Below are positions 29,017-38,950 of a stretch of 64,000 bases of DNA, piece after piece. The notes under the pieces were generated by a model. That model saw only the letters and a program-made list of their open reading frames with translations, did not search any database and had not been told where the DNA came from. Made by a program: the position numbers and the translations under genes. Position 1 is the first letter of the stretch; each line of letters starts with the position of its first letter. The stretch comes from Bacteroidales bacterium (GTDB taxonomy: Bacteria > Bacteroidota > Bacteroidia > Bacteroidales > UBA10428): NCBI GenBank assembly GCA_016935355.1, contig JAFGRC010000024.1, forward strand, positions 1 through 64,000, read 5' to 3'.

Positions 29017-29604
29017 TTAAACATGTGCAGAATAGTGTTCCGGATTCACCAGATCGCGGTATTTGAAGACAATCTTTTTAAAGTCTTCCCATGTGTCACG
29101 CTTCAATGAAGGATCTCTCAGCAATGCTGCCGGATGATAAACAGGCATGGCCAGTCTGTTTTGCAGGCTCAGCCAGTTTCCCCGTTCGCGGGTAATTTTA
29201 CGGTCGGCACCGGCCATATATTTTAATGCTGTAGCGCCTAGTAAAATAAGTATTTTGGGATTTATCAGATCAATTTGTTTCAACAGCCAGGGCATACAGG
29301 TGGCGGCTTCCTGTGGCGTTGGTATCCTGTTATCGGGCGGACGGCATTTAACAATATTGCTTATAAATACATGTTCGTTACGGGTGAATCCGCACGCATC
29401 CAGTATTTTGTCAAGCAACTGGCCCGACTTACCCACAAAAGGCCTTCCCTGCAAATCTTCATCCCTTCCCGGCGCTTCGCCAATAATAAATATCTGAGCG
29501 TTCGTATTACCCTCACCGAAAATTACGTGGTTGCGTGATGCCGCAAGATGGCATTTTGAACATTGCAAAATCTCCTTTTTAAGCAGATTAATTTCTATAT
29601 CCAT
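29017..29604 (-). CDS. uracil-DNA glycosylase, family 4-like
   Basis: CSKCHLAASRNHVIFGEGNTNAQIFIIGEAPGRDEDLQGRPFVGKSGQLLD...VYHPAALLRDP. Confidence 0.93.
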   Translation of the reverse strand: MDIEINLLKKEILQCSKCHLAASRNHVIFGEGNTNAQIFIIGEAPGRDEDLQGRPFVGKSGQLLDKILDACGFTRNEHVFISNIVKCRPPDNRIPTPQEAATCMPWLLKQIDLINPKILILLGATALKYMAGADRKITRERGNWLSLQNRLAMPVYHPAALLRDPSLKRDTWEDFKKIVFKYRDLVNPEHYSAHV

Positions 29605-29902
29605 TTTTTAAAGTTATTGCCGCAAATCGAAAAGATCACAAATTACATATTTATAAATTTAAGTTCAAGAATTTCATAAGAAATCATCATGTTATTCGTT
29701 ATCGTTTAGTATTTTTGTAAGTGATCAATAAATAATTGTTGTAAAATTAAAATTTACAAATAAGGTTTTCCCCTGCTTTGTGTAAGAAATGATCTGATCA
29801 TGAACAAGTAAAAAGATGAGGAATACTTATGACAGGGGCTGATAAAAGTCGAATGTTAAAATTTGTATATCAAGCATATATGAATATTTTTACAATGTAT
29901 GG

Positions 29903-30268
29903 ATGATGAACATTTACGCTAAAAACTTAACCATAAAATTTGTAACCTGTTTCATGATGGCTATTATGTGCATGCTGATTGCCAATAAGTCATTATTCAT
30001 GCATGCACATCAGCTGGTCAACGGCAAAATAATAATTCATGCCCATCTTTATAACAAATCAGCTGATACCAAGCCTTATAAGTCTCATGATCATACGGAA
30101 GACGAATTGCTTTATTTGACAATAACAGAAACCCTGTTCCTGTTTGTCTTAATATCACTTGCACTGATTCAACTTTTCATCAGATCAAAATACTACTTTC
30201 ACTGTTCGGCAAATATTGTCAAGATCTTTATGATCCGACTGACATGCAGGGCTCCTCCAATTTCTTAA
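29903..30268 (+). CDS. small two-TM membrane protein with His-rich extracytoplasmic loop
   Basis: HAHQLVNGKIIIHAHLYNKSADTKPYKSHDHTEDE between two hydrophobic segments. Confidence 0.65.
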   Translation: MMNIYAKNLTIKFVTCFMMAIMCMLIANKSLFMHAHQLVNGKIIIHAHLYNKSADTKPYKSHDHTEDELLYLTITETLFLFVLISLALIQLFIRSKYYFHCSANIVKIFMIRLTCRAPPIS

Positions 30269-30398
30269 TTCAAATCTTTTCCTGACATTTAATACATTTT
30301 CCAGGGTGTTTCCCAGATAACGACCTTTCAGGAATGGTGTGTACATTCGGATATGTTAACAATCTAAAATATAATGAATTAAAGCAATAAATAACAAT

Positions 30399-32774
30399 AT
30401 GAATAAACTCATCATTATATTTATAATAATTTCTATTGTTTCTTCAAAACTTGTTTATTCCCAGAAAATAAAAACAGACGGAAATGTATTTGGACATGTT
30501 GTAAGCAATGGACAGCATATTCCATATTGCAGCATAGCGGTCAAAGGAACAGTCATAGGTGTCGTTTCTGATGAAACAGGTCATTATCAGCTTATTAACC
30601 TGCCATTAGGCACACATACCCTTGTCGTAAATTGCATCGGATATAAAACGGGTGAACAAACCATCACGATTGAAGCAAACAAAACTCTTGAGGTTAATTT
30701 TGCACTGGAGAAAGATATACTCCAAATCTCGGAAGTCATTGTTTCCTCAAGCAGAAGCGCACAGAAACGACTGGAGGCCCCTGTTATTGTCAATACCATT
30801 TCTCCGAATCTGTTTGCATCAACACAATCATTAACATTCGGTGAAGTCCTTAATTTCACACCCGGATTGCGACTGGAAAACAACTGCCAGAATTGCGGAT
30901 TCACCCAGGTTCGCATAAATGGTATGGAAGGAGCTTATTCACAAATACTCATTAACAGCAAACCGATTTTCAGCGGTTTGGCCGCAGTATACGGACTGGA
31001 GCTGGTCCCTGCAAACATGATTGAGCGGATTGAAGTTGTCCGCGGTGGTGGTTCAGCTATTTATGGCAGTAACGCTATTGCCGGAACCGTTAACCTGATT
31101 CTGAAAAATCCTGCAGTAAATACATATGAGGTTGGTATAAATACAAATTTTACAGGGGTTGGAATGAACCAATCAAACAGTCCGGCTATGGATTATTCAA
31201 CACATTTCAATACCTCCCTGGTTTCTGAAAATGGGAAAGCGGGTATTACCGTTTATGGTTTTTCACGGGAACGCAAAATGTTTGATGCCAACGGTGACGG
31301 TTTTTCTGAGATTGCCCCTTTGAACAATCTCACAATCGGATCGAGCTTCACATATCGTATAAATAACCACAGCAAACTTGGGATTGATTTCTTCAATATA
31401 AAAGAAGAGCGCAACGGAGGCAACCGGCAGGAATACCCGGTACACGAACGCGATATAGCTGAAGTTGTAAAGCACGATATAAAAACCGCAGCATTGAACT
31501 ACGAACATATATTCAGGGAATATGATTTGTTTTCCACTTTCGCATCCGCACAATATCTGAACCGTGATTCATACTACGGGGCAAACCGTTCTTTAAAAAG
31601 TTACGGCAAATCTTATGATTTCACTTATAATACAGGCGTGCAATATAAAGCTGTTTTTCATAATGCATCATTGGTTGCAGGATTTGAAAATACAGGTGGC
31701 TTTCTTACCGATAAAAAACTTGGTTATCCCGACTATGACAATGCTGTTATTGTGAATGACTCAATTACAGAAGTTCCTCATACAATGAACAACATCATCG
31801 CCGAACAATCTTCTATTACAACAGGGATTTTCGTTCAATTCGAACGTACAATTAACAAGATCAAACTGGAATTGGGCGGACGGTACGAAAATTATAATCT
31901 AAAAAACCTCGCAAAAGATAATTACAAAAAAAGCGGTAATATAATCAGTCCGAGAATCAGTCTCATGTACAATATATCTGAATATTTACAGGTACGAACC
32001 AGCTATTCGCAAGGATACCGTGCTCCGCAGATTTATAACGAGGACCTCCATATTGAGACCTCAGGTTCCCGGCAGGTCATCCATGAAAACGATCCTGAAT
32101 TAAAACATGAGAACAGTTACAGCATTATGGCATCGCTTGATCTTAACAAGCGTATCGGGACCGTATATACCGGTTTATTAGTTGAGGCTTTTCATACGAG
32201 ACTCAAAAATCCGTTTTTAAATGAATTTGGTCTGCCCGATGAAAACGGGATCGTGGTTTATACCCGAAAAAATGCAAAAACCGGTGCAACAGTATACGGA
32301 TTCAATTTTGAAGCGAATCTTAAACTAATTGAAAACTTCGGATTTTCTTCGGGTTTTACGATCCAGACCAGCAAATATGATTCGGTTCAACAGTTTAATG
32401 AAAAACATTTCTTCAGAACGCCTGATCATTATGGATTTTTCACAGTGGATTGGGATTGTGCGAAAAGCTTCCGGCTGTCTGTTACGGGAAATTATACAGG
32501 TAAAATGCTTGTTCCCTATTTTGGGACTGAAACCGATCCGGATCAGGGAGAAATACGGGAGTCCGGACTTTTTTTTGATGCAGGACTGAAACTTAGATAT
32601 AATATGAAACTCAACGGATCAACCTTTCAATGGTTTGCCGGAATTAAGAATATTTTCAATTCATATCAGAAAGACTATGACTCAGGAGTCAACCGTGACC
32701 CCGGTTATACGTACGGACCCATTTTGCCACGCACTGTGTATTTCGGGATTAAAATCGGGGACATGCTTAACTGA
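30399..32774 (+). CDS. TonB-dependent receptor with carboxypeptidase-regulatory-like N-domain
   Basis: GHVVSNGQHIPYCSIAVKGTVIGVVSDETGHYQL...; plug IERIEVVRGGGSAIYGSNAIAGTVNLI. Confidence 0.95.
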   Translation: MNKLIIIFIIISIVSSKLVYSQKIKTDGNVFGHVVSNGQHIPYCSIAVKGTVIGVVSDETGHYQLINLPLGTHTLVVNCIGYKTGEQTITIEANKTLEVNFALEKDILQISEVIVSSSRSAQKRLEAPVIVNTISPNLFASTQSLTFGEVLNFTPGLRLENNCQNCGFTQVRINGMEGAYSQILINSKPIFSGLAAVYGLELVPANMIERIEVVRGGGSAIYGSNAIAGTVNLILKNPAVNTYEVGINTNFTGVGMNQSNSPAMDYSTHFNTSLVSENGKAGITVYGFSRERKMFDANGDGFSEIAPLNNLTIGSSFTYRINNHSKLGIDFFNIKEERNGGNRQEYPVHERDIAEVVKHDIKTAALNYEHIFREYDLFSTFASAQYLNRDSYYGANRSLKSYGKSYDFTYNTGVQYKAVFHNASLVAGFENTGGFLTDKKLGYPDYDNAVIVNDSITEVPHTMNNIIAEQSSITTGIFVQFERTINKIKLELGGRYENYNLKNLAKDNYKKSGNIISPRISLMYNISEYLQVRTSYSQGYRAPQIYNEDLHIETSGSRQVIHENDPELKHENSYSIMASLDLNKRIGTVYTGLLVEAFHTRLKNPFLNEFGLPDENGIVVYTRKNAKTGATVYGFNFEANLKLIENFGFSSGFTIQTSKYDSVQQFNEKHFFRTPDHYGFFTVDWDCAKSFRLSVTGNYTGKMLVPYFGTETDPDQGEIRESGLFFDAGLKLRYNMKLNGSTFQWFAGIKNIFNSYQKDYDSGVNRDPGYTYGPILPRTVYFGIKIGDMLN

Positions 32775-32856
32775 TCAATGGTTTATTGATGAATGCTTAA
32801 TTTATCTAAATAACAAATCATGATCTGCTAATGTTCTTGGAACAGTTTTTAAATAC

Positions 32857-33270
32857 TTATGTTGAATTCCCCGGTTTGTTTATCTGAATAATATTGTCTG
32901 AATCACATTTTCTGCAATGCTGCGCAGGTTTCAGGGTCACCATCGTCTCATTGCAGCTGTGGCACTTATACCAGTAATTTTCTGTAATATAAGACCCGCC
33001 CCGGATTATAATAGCCTTTCCTTCAATAAAAGCTTTTGCTATATTTTTGCGTGCTTTCTCATACAGGCGGGTGAATGTCGGGCGGGATATGTGCATTTTT
33101 TCAGCAGCTTCTTCCTGGGTAAGATTTTCATAATCTGCAAGCCTTATGGCTTCAAACTCTTCAAACAACAGATTGACCGATTCCAGCTCACGCATGGGAA
33201 TGCCAAACGGCTTGTACCCTTCCATGGGTGGCATCATGGCAATCCTTCTGCGTCTGATTCGATTCGGCAT
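32857..33270 (-). CDS. DUF134 (UPF0251) HTH regulator with C-terminal zinc ribbon
   Basis: MPNRIRRRRIAMMPPMEGYKPFGIPMRELESVNLLFEEFEAIRLADYENLTQEEAAEKMHISRPTFTRLYEKARKNIAKA...CHSC...CRKCDSD. Confidence 0.93.
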   Translation of the reverse strand: MPNRIRRRRIAMMPPMEGYKPFGIPMRELESVNLLFEEFEAIRLADYENLTQEEAAEKMHISRPTFTRLYEKARKNIAKAFIEGKAIIIRGGSYITENYWYKCHSCNETMVTLKPAQHCRKCDSDNIIQINKPGNST

Positions 33271-33322
33271 TCTTTTTTATTTAAAAGTACAATAAATTTT
33301 TTTACAAATTTAACATATCAAA

Positions 33323-33336
33323 CGAACATAAGTTCA
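33323..33336. promoter_or_regulatory. palindromic operator candidate (CGAACATAAGTTCA)
   Basis: 10 bp upstream of minus-strand TAAATTTG (33305-33312), ahead of the DUF134 gene. Confidence 0.65.
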
Positions 33337-33425
33337 TTTAAAATGATTTTTATTATGAATTTGAAAAAAACTGTTTTATGTTGTATAAAAAATCGGAAAT
33401 GATCATTACAATATCAGAAAAAATA

Positions 33426-33433
33426 TATATTTG
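33426..33433 (+). promoter_or_regulatory. Bacteroidota -7 type element TATATTTG upstream of nikR
   Basis: Matches TAnnTTTG. Confidence 0.5.
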
Positions 33434-33437
33434 CAGA

Positions 33438-33464
33438 GTGTTACGAAATTTAAAATAATAACAC
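33438..33464. promoter_or_regulatory. NikR operator candidate GTGTTAC-N13-ATAACAC
   Basis: Dyad ending 1 bp before the nikR ATG (33466). Confidence 0.7.
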
Positions 33465-33465
33465 T

Positions 33466-33867
33466 ATGTCAGTAATCCGGTTTGGAGTTTCCCTTGAACA
33501 GGAAATGCTTGATACTCTGGATGAATACAGCAATGACAATCAACTTGCAAACAGATCCCAGGCAATACGACATCTGATCAACAACAACCTGGTGGAAAAA
33601 AAATGGCAATGCAACCATATTGTAGCAGGTTCCATTACCCTGGTCTACGATCACCATAAACATGATATGTTGAACCACCTGACTCAAATTCAACACAAAT
33701 ATTTTTCCGTCATACTTTCATCGCTGCACTTTCATTTGAATCATGACAAATGCATGGAGATCATTGCAATAAAGGGGAAAGCCGTATTGCTGACCAAACT
33801 TGCAGATGAACTCATTGCAGTAAAGGGGATACAACACGGAAAACTGACCATGAGCAGGGCCGATTAA
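33466..33867 (+). CDS. nikR: nickel-responsive regulator NikR (RHH + ACT-like domain)
   Basis: MSVIRFGVSLEQEMLDTLDEYSNDNQLANRSQAIRHLINN...HHKHDMLNHLTQIQHKYFSVILSSLHFHLNHDKCMEIIAIKG. Confidence 0.95.
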   Translation: MSVIRFGVSLEQEMLDTLDEYSNDNQLANRSQAIRHLINNNLVEKKWQCNHIVAGSITLVYDHHKHDMLNHLTQIQHKYFSVILSSLHFHLNHDKCMEIIAIKGKAVLLTKLADELIAVKGIQHGKLTMSRAD

Positions 33868-33932
33868 TTTTTTTCTCAGTGAGTAACACGAAAACATAAA
33901 CAGTGACACCAATTATTATTTGCATTTTTCAC

Positions 33933-35966
33933 ATGTATTTCACAAAAAAAATAAAAACTGCATGGCTTTTTGTTGCCGTAATGATCCCGGTGCAAAACCT
34001 GTATTCCCAGGAAATGCTTATGGACACCATTATGCTGGATGAGATCGTTGTTACCGCGACAAAAACACAGCGAAATCTGAAAGATGTGCCGGCAAGGATC
34101 TCCGTCATCAGGTCCGGGATCATTGAAAACGCGCCGGTATTGGAGCTGGATGACATTTTGAGATTCACCGCGGGGATCAATGTGAACCGTTCCACGGGTA
34201 TTTACAGCCAGAGACCCATGGTTACCCTTCGCGGGCTTTCGGGTGACGAACAATCCAGGACACTGGTATTGATGAATGGCGTGCCCATCAATACTTCCGA
34301 TGAAGGCGGGGTGAACTGGAACCGTATGAATCCGAATGATATTGACCGCATTGAGGTATTTAAGGGTCCTGGCTCCTCACTTTACGGCAACAATGCAATG
34401 GGAGGCGTGATCAACCTGATCACCAGAATACCATCAACCCCGCAGGAAGTATATGCGGCCATCTCCTATGGTACTTTCAATACCATAAGAGAGGACCTGA
34501 ACATCAGGATCCGTACAGGAAAGGGTTTTTACGGATCGCTATCACAATATTATGTACAAAGCGACGGCTACAATAATATTCCTGAAGAAGACCGCACGCC
34601 GTATGATGTCGCAAGGTCGCTCGAAGAAATCGGCATTTCCGCGAGGGCGGGATTCGATAAAAATCGCTGGTTCAATGCTGAAATGCAGTATGATGTTTTC
34701 AGGGACAAAAGGGGTGAAGGTTATCAGATTTATACTCCTGATGGCTGTTATCGGAATTTCAACACGAATTTATTACGGGGTAACATAAAAGGCAGTGGTG
34801 AAAAAACACGCTATGACCTGAACCTTTACTATCAGCTGGAGCATTACTATGACGTAAATGAAAAGCTCAGAGGAACGGCTTATACACGATACGATGTGAA
34901 TTCTTTTCGTGTGGATATGGGGTTACTGTTCAGCATCAGCAGGGAATTGACTGAAAACAATACGTTGACCGGAGGATTTGAGTTGAAGCAGGGAAGCATT
35001 AAAGGGGGAGATTACTATCAGACAGAACCCTATGATACGGTCTACAATGCAGGAAAAATCCGTACCCTTGCAGGTTATATCCAGGATGAACATGCATTAT
35101 TCAAAAATAAAATAAGGCTCATTGCCGGTTTACGCTTTGACCGGGTCACATTTGCCGACGGTGAATTTTATACTACCGACCCATGGAACACAACACCGGA
35201 ACTGACCGATCACACATGGTCGGAAATATCACCCCGTCTGGGCCTGCGTTTTAATTTCATCCGGGAAGTCAGTGCCTATGTATCCTACTCTCACGGTTTC
35301 AGGGCTTCCATTTTGGATGATCTTACCCGCACAGGCTGGATGTGGGTTGGTCCGAAATATGCAAATCCCGATCTGGGTCCCGAATCCATTAACAATTATG
35401 AAACCGGACTGGATATCACACCCGTCATTAATATGAAAATATCAGCATCAGCTTATTATGCCAAAGGAGATGACATGCTGTATTATGTTACCACCGGTGA
35501 CAGCCTTTTCGGCCGTCCCATTTACATCAGGGAGAATGTTACCTCTGTAACGATGAAAGGTCTGGAATTTGAAATGAATTACGAACTTCTGAATAATATT
35601 AACCTGCTGGCCAGTTATAATTATGCAGATTCTAAAATAGGTACTTTTGCCGAAAGACCGGAGCTTGTCAATAAACAACTGTCCTATGTGCCCAAACACA
35701 GGGCCTCCGTAACAGTACTCTGGAGAAACAAGATTGTCAACTTAAATATCAGGGGATTGTATAAAGGTGACCAATTTGGCAATGACTTAAATACTGAAAT
35801 AATTGACTCTTATGTCACTTTTGACGCACAGTTATCCCGGTCAATTAAGCAGAACTTTACCGTTTCACTGGATATTCAGAATATCCTTGACAACCGGCAC
35901 ATGGAAACAATTGACTATATCGCACCGGGGAGAATCATGTCCTGCAGAATGGCTGTCAAGTTTTAA
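33933..35966 (+). CDS. TonB-dependent receptor (ATG 33933 preferred to the GTG at 33903)
   Basis: DEIVVTATKTQRNLKDVPARISVI...IDRIEVFKGPGSSLYGNNAMGGVINLIT...C-terminal beta-barrel. Confidence 0.94.
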   Translation: MYFTKKIKTAWLFVAVMIPVQNLYSQEMLMDTIMLDEIVVTATKTQRNLKDVPARISVIRSGIIENAPVLELDDILRFTAGINVNRSTGIYSQRPMVTLRGLSGDEQSRTLVLMNGVPINTSDEGGVNWNRMNPNDIDRIEVFKGPGSSLYGNNAMGGVINLITRIPSTPQEVYAAISYGTFNTIREDLNIRIRTGKGFYGSLSQYYVQSDGYNNIPEEDRTPYDVARSLEEIGISARAGFDKNRWFNAEMQYDVFRDKRGEGYQIYTPDGCYRNFNTNLLRGNIKGSGEKTRYDLNLYYQLEHYYDVNEKLRGTAYTRYDVNSFRVDMGLLFSISRELTENNTLTGGFELKQGSIKGGDYYQTEPYDTVYNAGKIRTLAGYIQDEHALFKNKIRLIAGLRFDRVTFADGEFYTTDPWNTTPELTDHTWSEISPRLGLRFNFIREVSAYVSYSHGFRASILDDLTRTGWMWVGPKYANPDLGPESINNYETGLDITPVINMKISASAYYAKGDDMLYYVTTGDSLFGRPIYIRENVTSVTMKGLEFEMNYELLNNINLLASYNYADSKIGTFAERPELVNKQLSYVPKHRASVTVLWRNKIVNLNIRGLYKGDQFGNDLNTEIIDSYVTFDAQLSRSIKQNFTVSLDIQNILDNRHMETIDYIAPGRIMSCRMAVKF

Positions 35967-35991
35967 AAATCGTGTTCATTCCGAATTCAAT

Positions 35992-37083
35992 ATGAGAACA
36001 ATACAATATCTGATCCCGTTCATTTTATCCGCCCTCATCATGGGGTGCAAAAGCAATCCCTTATCAAATCAGGATGGGGAAACAGCTGTCACGGACATGC
36101 TGGGAAGGCAGGTCATGATCCCGTCCGCTGTAAATAGAATAGTGGGATTGCGTGCAGGGGCATTGCGACTTCTGGTTTATATGGATGCAGTTGATATGAT
36201 TGCAGGAGTTGAAGAATCTGAAACAGATGAAACCAGACCGTATTTGCAGGCGCATCCGTCATTGAAAGAGTTACCTGTGGTCGGTCCCTCCATGGGCGGT
36301 GATGCCGAACTGATCGTAAAAATAAATCCCGATGTCATCTTTATCAGCTATACCACAAAAGAGGATGCTGATGCCCTCCGGCATAAAACCGGTATACCGG
36401 TAATTGCCGTTGAATGTCCTGAGTTCGGTACGGAACGTGATATCCTTTATGCATCTTTATCCCTGATCGGCAAAGTACTGAACAAGGAACAGCGGGCTGA
36501 TTCACTGATATCTTATATTGACCGGTCGGTTGAAGAACTCCACAACCGTACAGCAGAAATCCCCGTGCAAAAAAAACCTTCGGTTTACATCGGAGGTGTT
36601 CCATACAGCGGTTCACACGGTATTAACTCAACGCAACCCTGGTTCCCTCCATTCATGTTTGTCAATGCCATCAATGCGGCTTCAGAAATTGATGAAAGAC
36701 TTGTTTCTCATGTTAAAGGTACCTATATTGATAAAGAACAACTGCTGATGTGGGATCCTGATGTGTTATTCATTGATGAGTCCGGTTTAAGCATGGTCAG
36801 ACAGGATCTGGCGAAAGGTACAGCCTTGTTCAGCAATTTAAAGGCTGTGCGAAATGACAGCATATTCATACTGCTACCTTATAACAACTATGCCGTTAAT
36901 TACGAACTGGTCCTGGCAAATGCCTGGTATGCGGGTAAAATATTATATCCGGACAATTTTGCAGATGTTGAGATCCAGGAAAAAACGGATGAAATATTGA
37001 ATGTTTTTCTGGGCCAGGCATTTTATAAAAAACTGATGAACAACTCATCTGCTTTAAGGCAGCTTAAAAAAGATGAATTCTGA
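35992..37083 (+). CDS. ABC transporter substrate-binding lipoprotein (BtuF/FepB-like)
   Basis: MRTIQYLIPFILSALIMGCKSN lipobox; VTDMLGRQVMIPSAVNRIVGL...INPDVIFISY. Confidence 0.92.
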   Translation: MRTIQYLIPFILSALIMGCKSNPLSNQDGETAVTDMLGRQVMIPSAVNRIVGLRAGALRLLVYMDAVDMIAGVEESETDETRPYLQAHPSLKELPVVGPSMGGDAELIVKINPDVIFISYTTKEDADALRHKTGIPVIAVECPEFGTERDILYASLSLIGKVLNKEQRADSLISYIDRSVEELHNRTAEIPVQKKPSVYIGGVPYSGSHGINSTQPWFPPFMFVNAINAASEIDERLVSHVKGTYIDKEQLLMWDPDVLFIDESGLSMVRQDLAKGTALFSNLKAVRNDSIFILLPYNNYAVNYELVLANAWYAGKILYPDNFADVEIQEKTDEILNVFLGQAFYKKLMNNSSALRQLKKDEF

Positions 37084-38153
37084 TGCCGGAAAGGATTATC
37101 GCACAATACCGCAATTCCCTGAAAAGGAGGTCATACTTCATCATAACGGTGTCTGCCGTTCTGCTGATCACTATCTATATTGCACTGGTTTCGGGTTCGG
37201 CTGATATCGGCATCAAAGATCTGATCGACCTGCTGCTGGGTAAAGGAACGCCTTTAACATCGCAGATCGTTTTGCAGATCAGGATGCCACGCATTACCGG
37301 TGCCATCCTGGGTGGCACCGCGCTTGCAATATCCGGTGCGGTGATCCAGAGCCTGTTGAGAAACCCCCTGGCTTCACCTTTCACGCTTGGGATCTCCGGA
37401 GCATCCGCGTTTGGTGCAGCTTTCGCCATTATTGTTCTCGGAGCGGGCAGCAGCTATGCCGGCTCAAATGATATTCCTTTAGTCACACAACCCTATCTTG
37501 TCACGGGTTCAGCGTTTGTATGGAGCCTCGGCAGTGTTGCCGTTATCCTGCTGTTGTCGAGATACAGGGGAGCAACGCCTGAAATCATCATCCTTTCCGG
37601 TATTATCATCAGCTCACTGTTCGCGGCAGGTATTTCTGCCATGCAATATTTTGCTGACAACGTGCAACTGGCATCTATTGTATTCTGGACATTCGGGGAT
37701 CTGGGAAGAGCGTCCTGGAAGGATACACTCATCCTGGTGTTGATACTCCTCCCGGTCCTGGTTTATTTCATATACCAGCGCTGGAACTATAAATCCCTGA
37801 ATTCAGGTGACGATTATGCCAGAAGTCTGGGAGTCAACGTTACAAGGGTCCGGTTGTCGGGTATGGTCGCGGCATCTCTTGCAACGGCTGTCGTGGTATC
37901 CTTTTACGGCATTATAGCCTTTGTCGGACTGGTGGTCCCTCATATTGTACGCCGCATCATCGGAAGTGACGAACAGTTCTTAATACCCGCCGCGGCTGTT
38001 TTTGGAGGAATGTTTTTATTGCTGGCCGATACACTGGCAAGAACCATCATATCTCCGGTGATCCTGCCGGTGGGTATTCTGACATCTTTTATCGGTGCTC
38101 CTTTATTCTTATTTTTGCTGATAAGGGGCATGGAAAAAAGTTACTGGACATGA
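37083..38153 (+). CDS. FecCD-family ABC permease
   Basis: QIRMPRITGAILGGTALAISGAVIQSLLRNPLASPFTLGISGASAFGAAFAI...FVGLVVPHIVR. Confidence 0.95.
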   Translation: MPERIIAQYRNSLKRRSYFIITVSAVLLITIYIALVSGSADIGIKDLIDLLLGKGTPLTSQIVLQIRMPRITGAILGGTALAISGAVIQSLLRNPLASPFTLGISGASAFGAAFAIIVLGAGSSYAGSNDIPLVTQPYLVTGSAFVWSLGSVAVILLLSRYRGATPEIIILSGIIISSLFAAGISAMQYFADNVQLASIVFWTFGDLGRASWKDTLILVLILLPVLVYFIYQRWNYKSLNSGDDYARSLGVNVTRVRLSGMVAASLATAVVVSFYGIIAFVGLVVPHIVRRIIGSDEQFLIPAAAVFGGMFLLLADTLARTIISPVILPVGILTSFIGAPLFLFLLIRGMEKSYWT

Positions 38154-38169
38154 CTCATTCTTTGACCGT

Positions 38170-38928
38170 ATGAAAATAACTGTCCACGATATTGAATTCA
38201 GCTACAACGGGTCGCCTGCATTGCAAAATGTAAACACGGCAATAGAAAAAGGTGATTTTGTCGCCCTGGTAGGTCCCAACGGTTCAGGGAAAAGTACTTT
38301 AATCAAATGTCTGAACGGCATATTAAAGTACAGAAAAGGAGCCGTGCTCATTGATGACAGACCAATGGATGCTTTCACACCCAATGAACTGGCAAAAGAA
38401 ATGGCTTACGTTCCCCAGAGCGAAAACAAAAAATCGGCATTGCATGTTTTCGACGTCATACTGTTGGGCCGTAAGCCCTATATATACTGGAAACCTTCTG
38501 AGCATGACCTCAGGGTTACCGCCAATATCATGAAAACACTTCATCTGGAAGATCTGGCCATGCGTGACGTGAATACATTAAGCGGAGGACAGCAGCAAAC
38601 CGTTTATATTGCAAGGGCACTTGCCCAGGAACCGGACATCCTGCTTCTCGACGAACCTACGGCCAATCTGGATATAAAACACCAGGTTGAGGTGCTGGAA
38701 CTTTTAAAAAAACTGGCCAACAACGGAATTACCGTTATTATTGCCCTGCATGACATCAATATGGCGATGCGGTATGCCACCAGAATCATGATGTTGAAAA
38801 AAGGCAGCATATTTGCGAGCGGTGGCAGAGAAACCATTACAAAAGAGAATATTGAAGAGCTTTATGATATTAAAGTGCACATTATCAGGGACAATGGCAA
38901 TATTTTTATCGTTCCTGACAGATCGTGA
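38170..38928 (+). CDS. ABC transporter ATP-binding protein (FepC/BtuD-like)
   Basis: LVGPNGSGKSTLIKCLNG...TLSGGQQQTVYIARALAQEPDILLLDEPTANLD. Confidence 0.96.
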   Translation: MKITVHDIEFSYNGSPALQNVNTAIEKGDFVALVGPNGSGKSTLIKCLNGILKYRKGAVLIDDRPMDAFTPNELAKEMAYVPQSENKKSALHVFDVILLGRKPYIYWKPSEHDLRVTANIMKTLHLEDLAMRDVNTLSGGQQQTVYIARALAQEPDILLLDEPTANLDIKHQVEVLELLKKLANNGITVIIALHDINMAMRYATRIMMLKKGSIFASGGRETITKENIEELYDIKVHIIRDNGNIFIVPDRS

Positions 38929-38950
38929 AACAAATTGAGATTATTATAGT

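Noticed and set aside
35803-35991. N-terminal extension of the substrate-binding protein ORF
   Set aside because: It overlaps the 3' end of the TonB receptor in another frame; the ATG at 35992 gives a clean lipoprotein signal.
36064-37083. Assigning the ABC importer specifically to heme, vitamin B12 or siderophore
   Set aside because: FecCD/BtuF families do not allow substrate assignment from sequence alone; only the NikR linkage hints at nickel.
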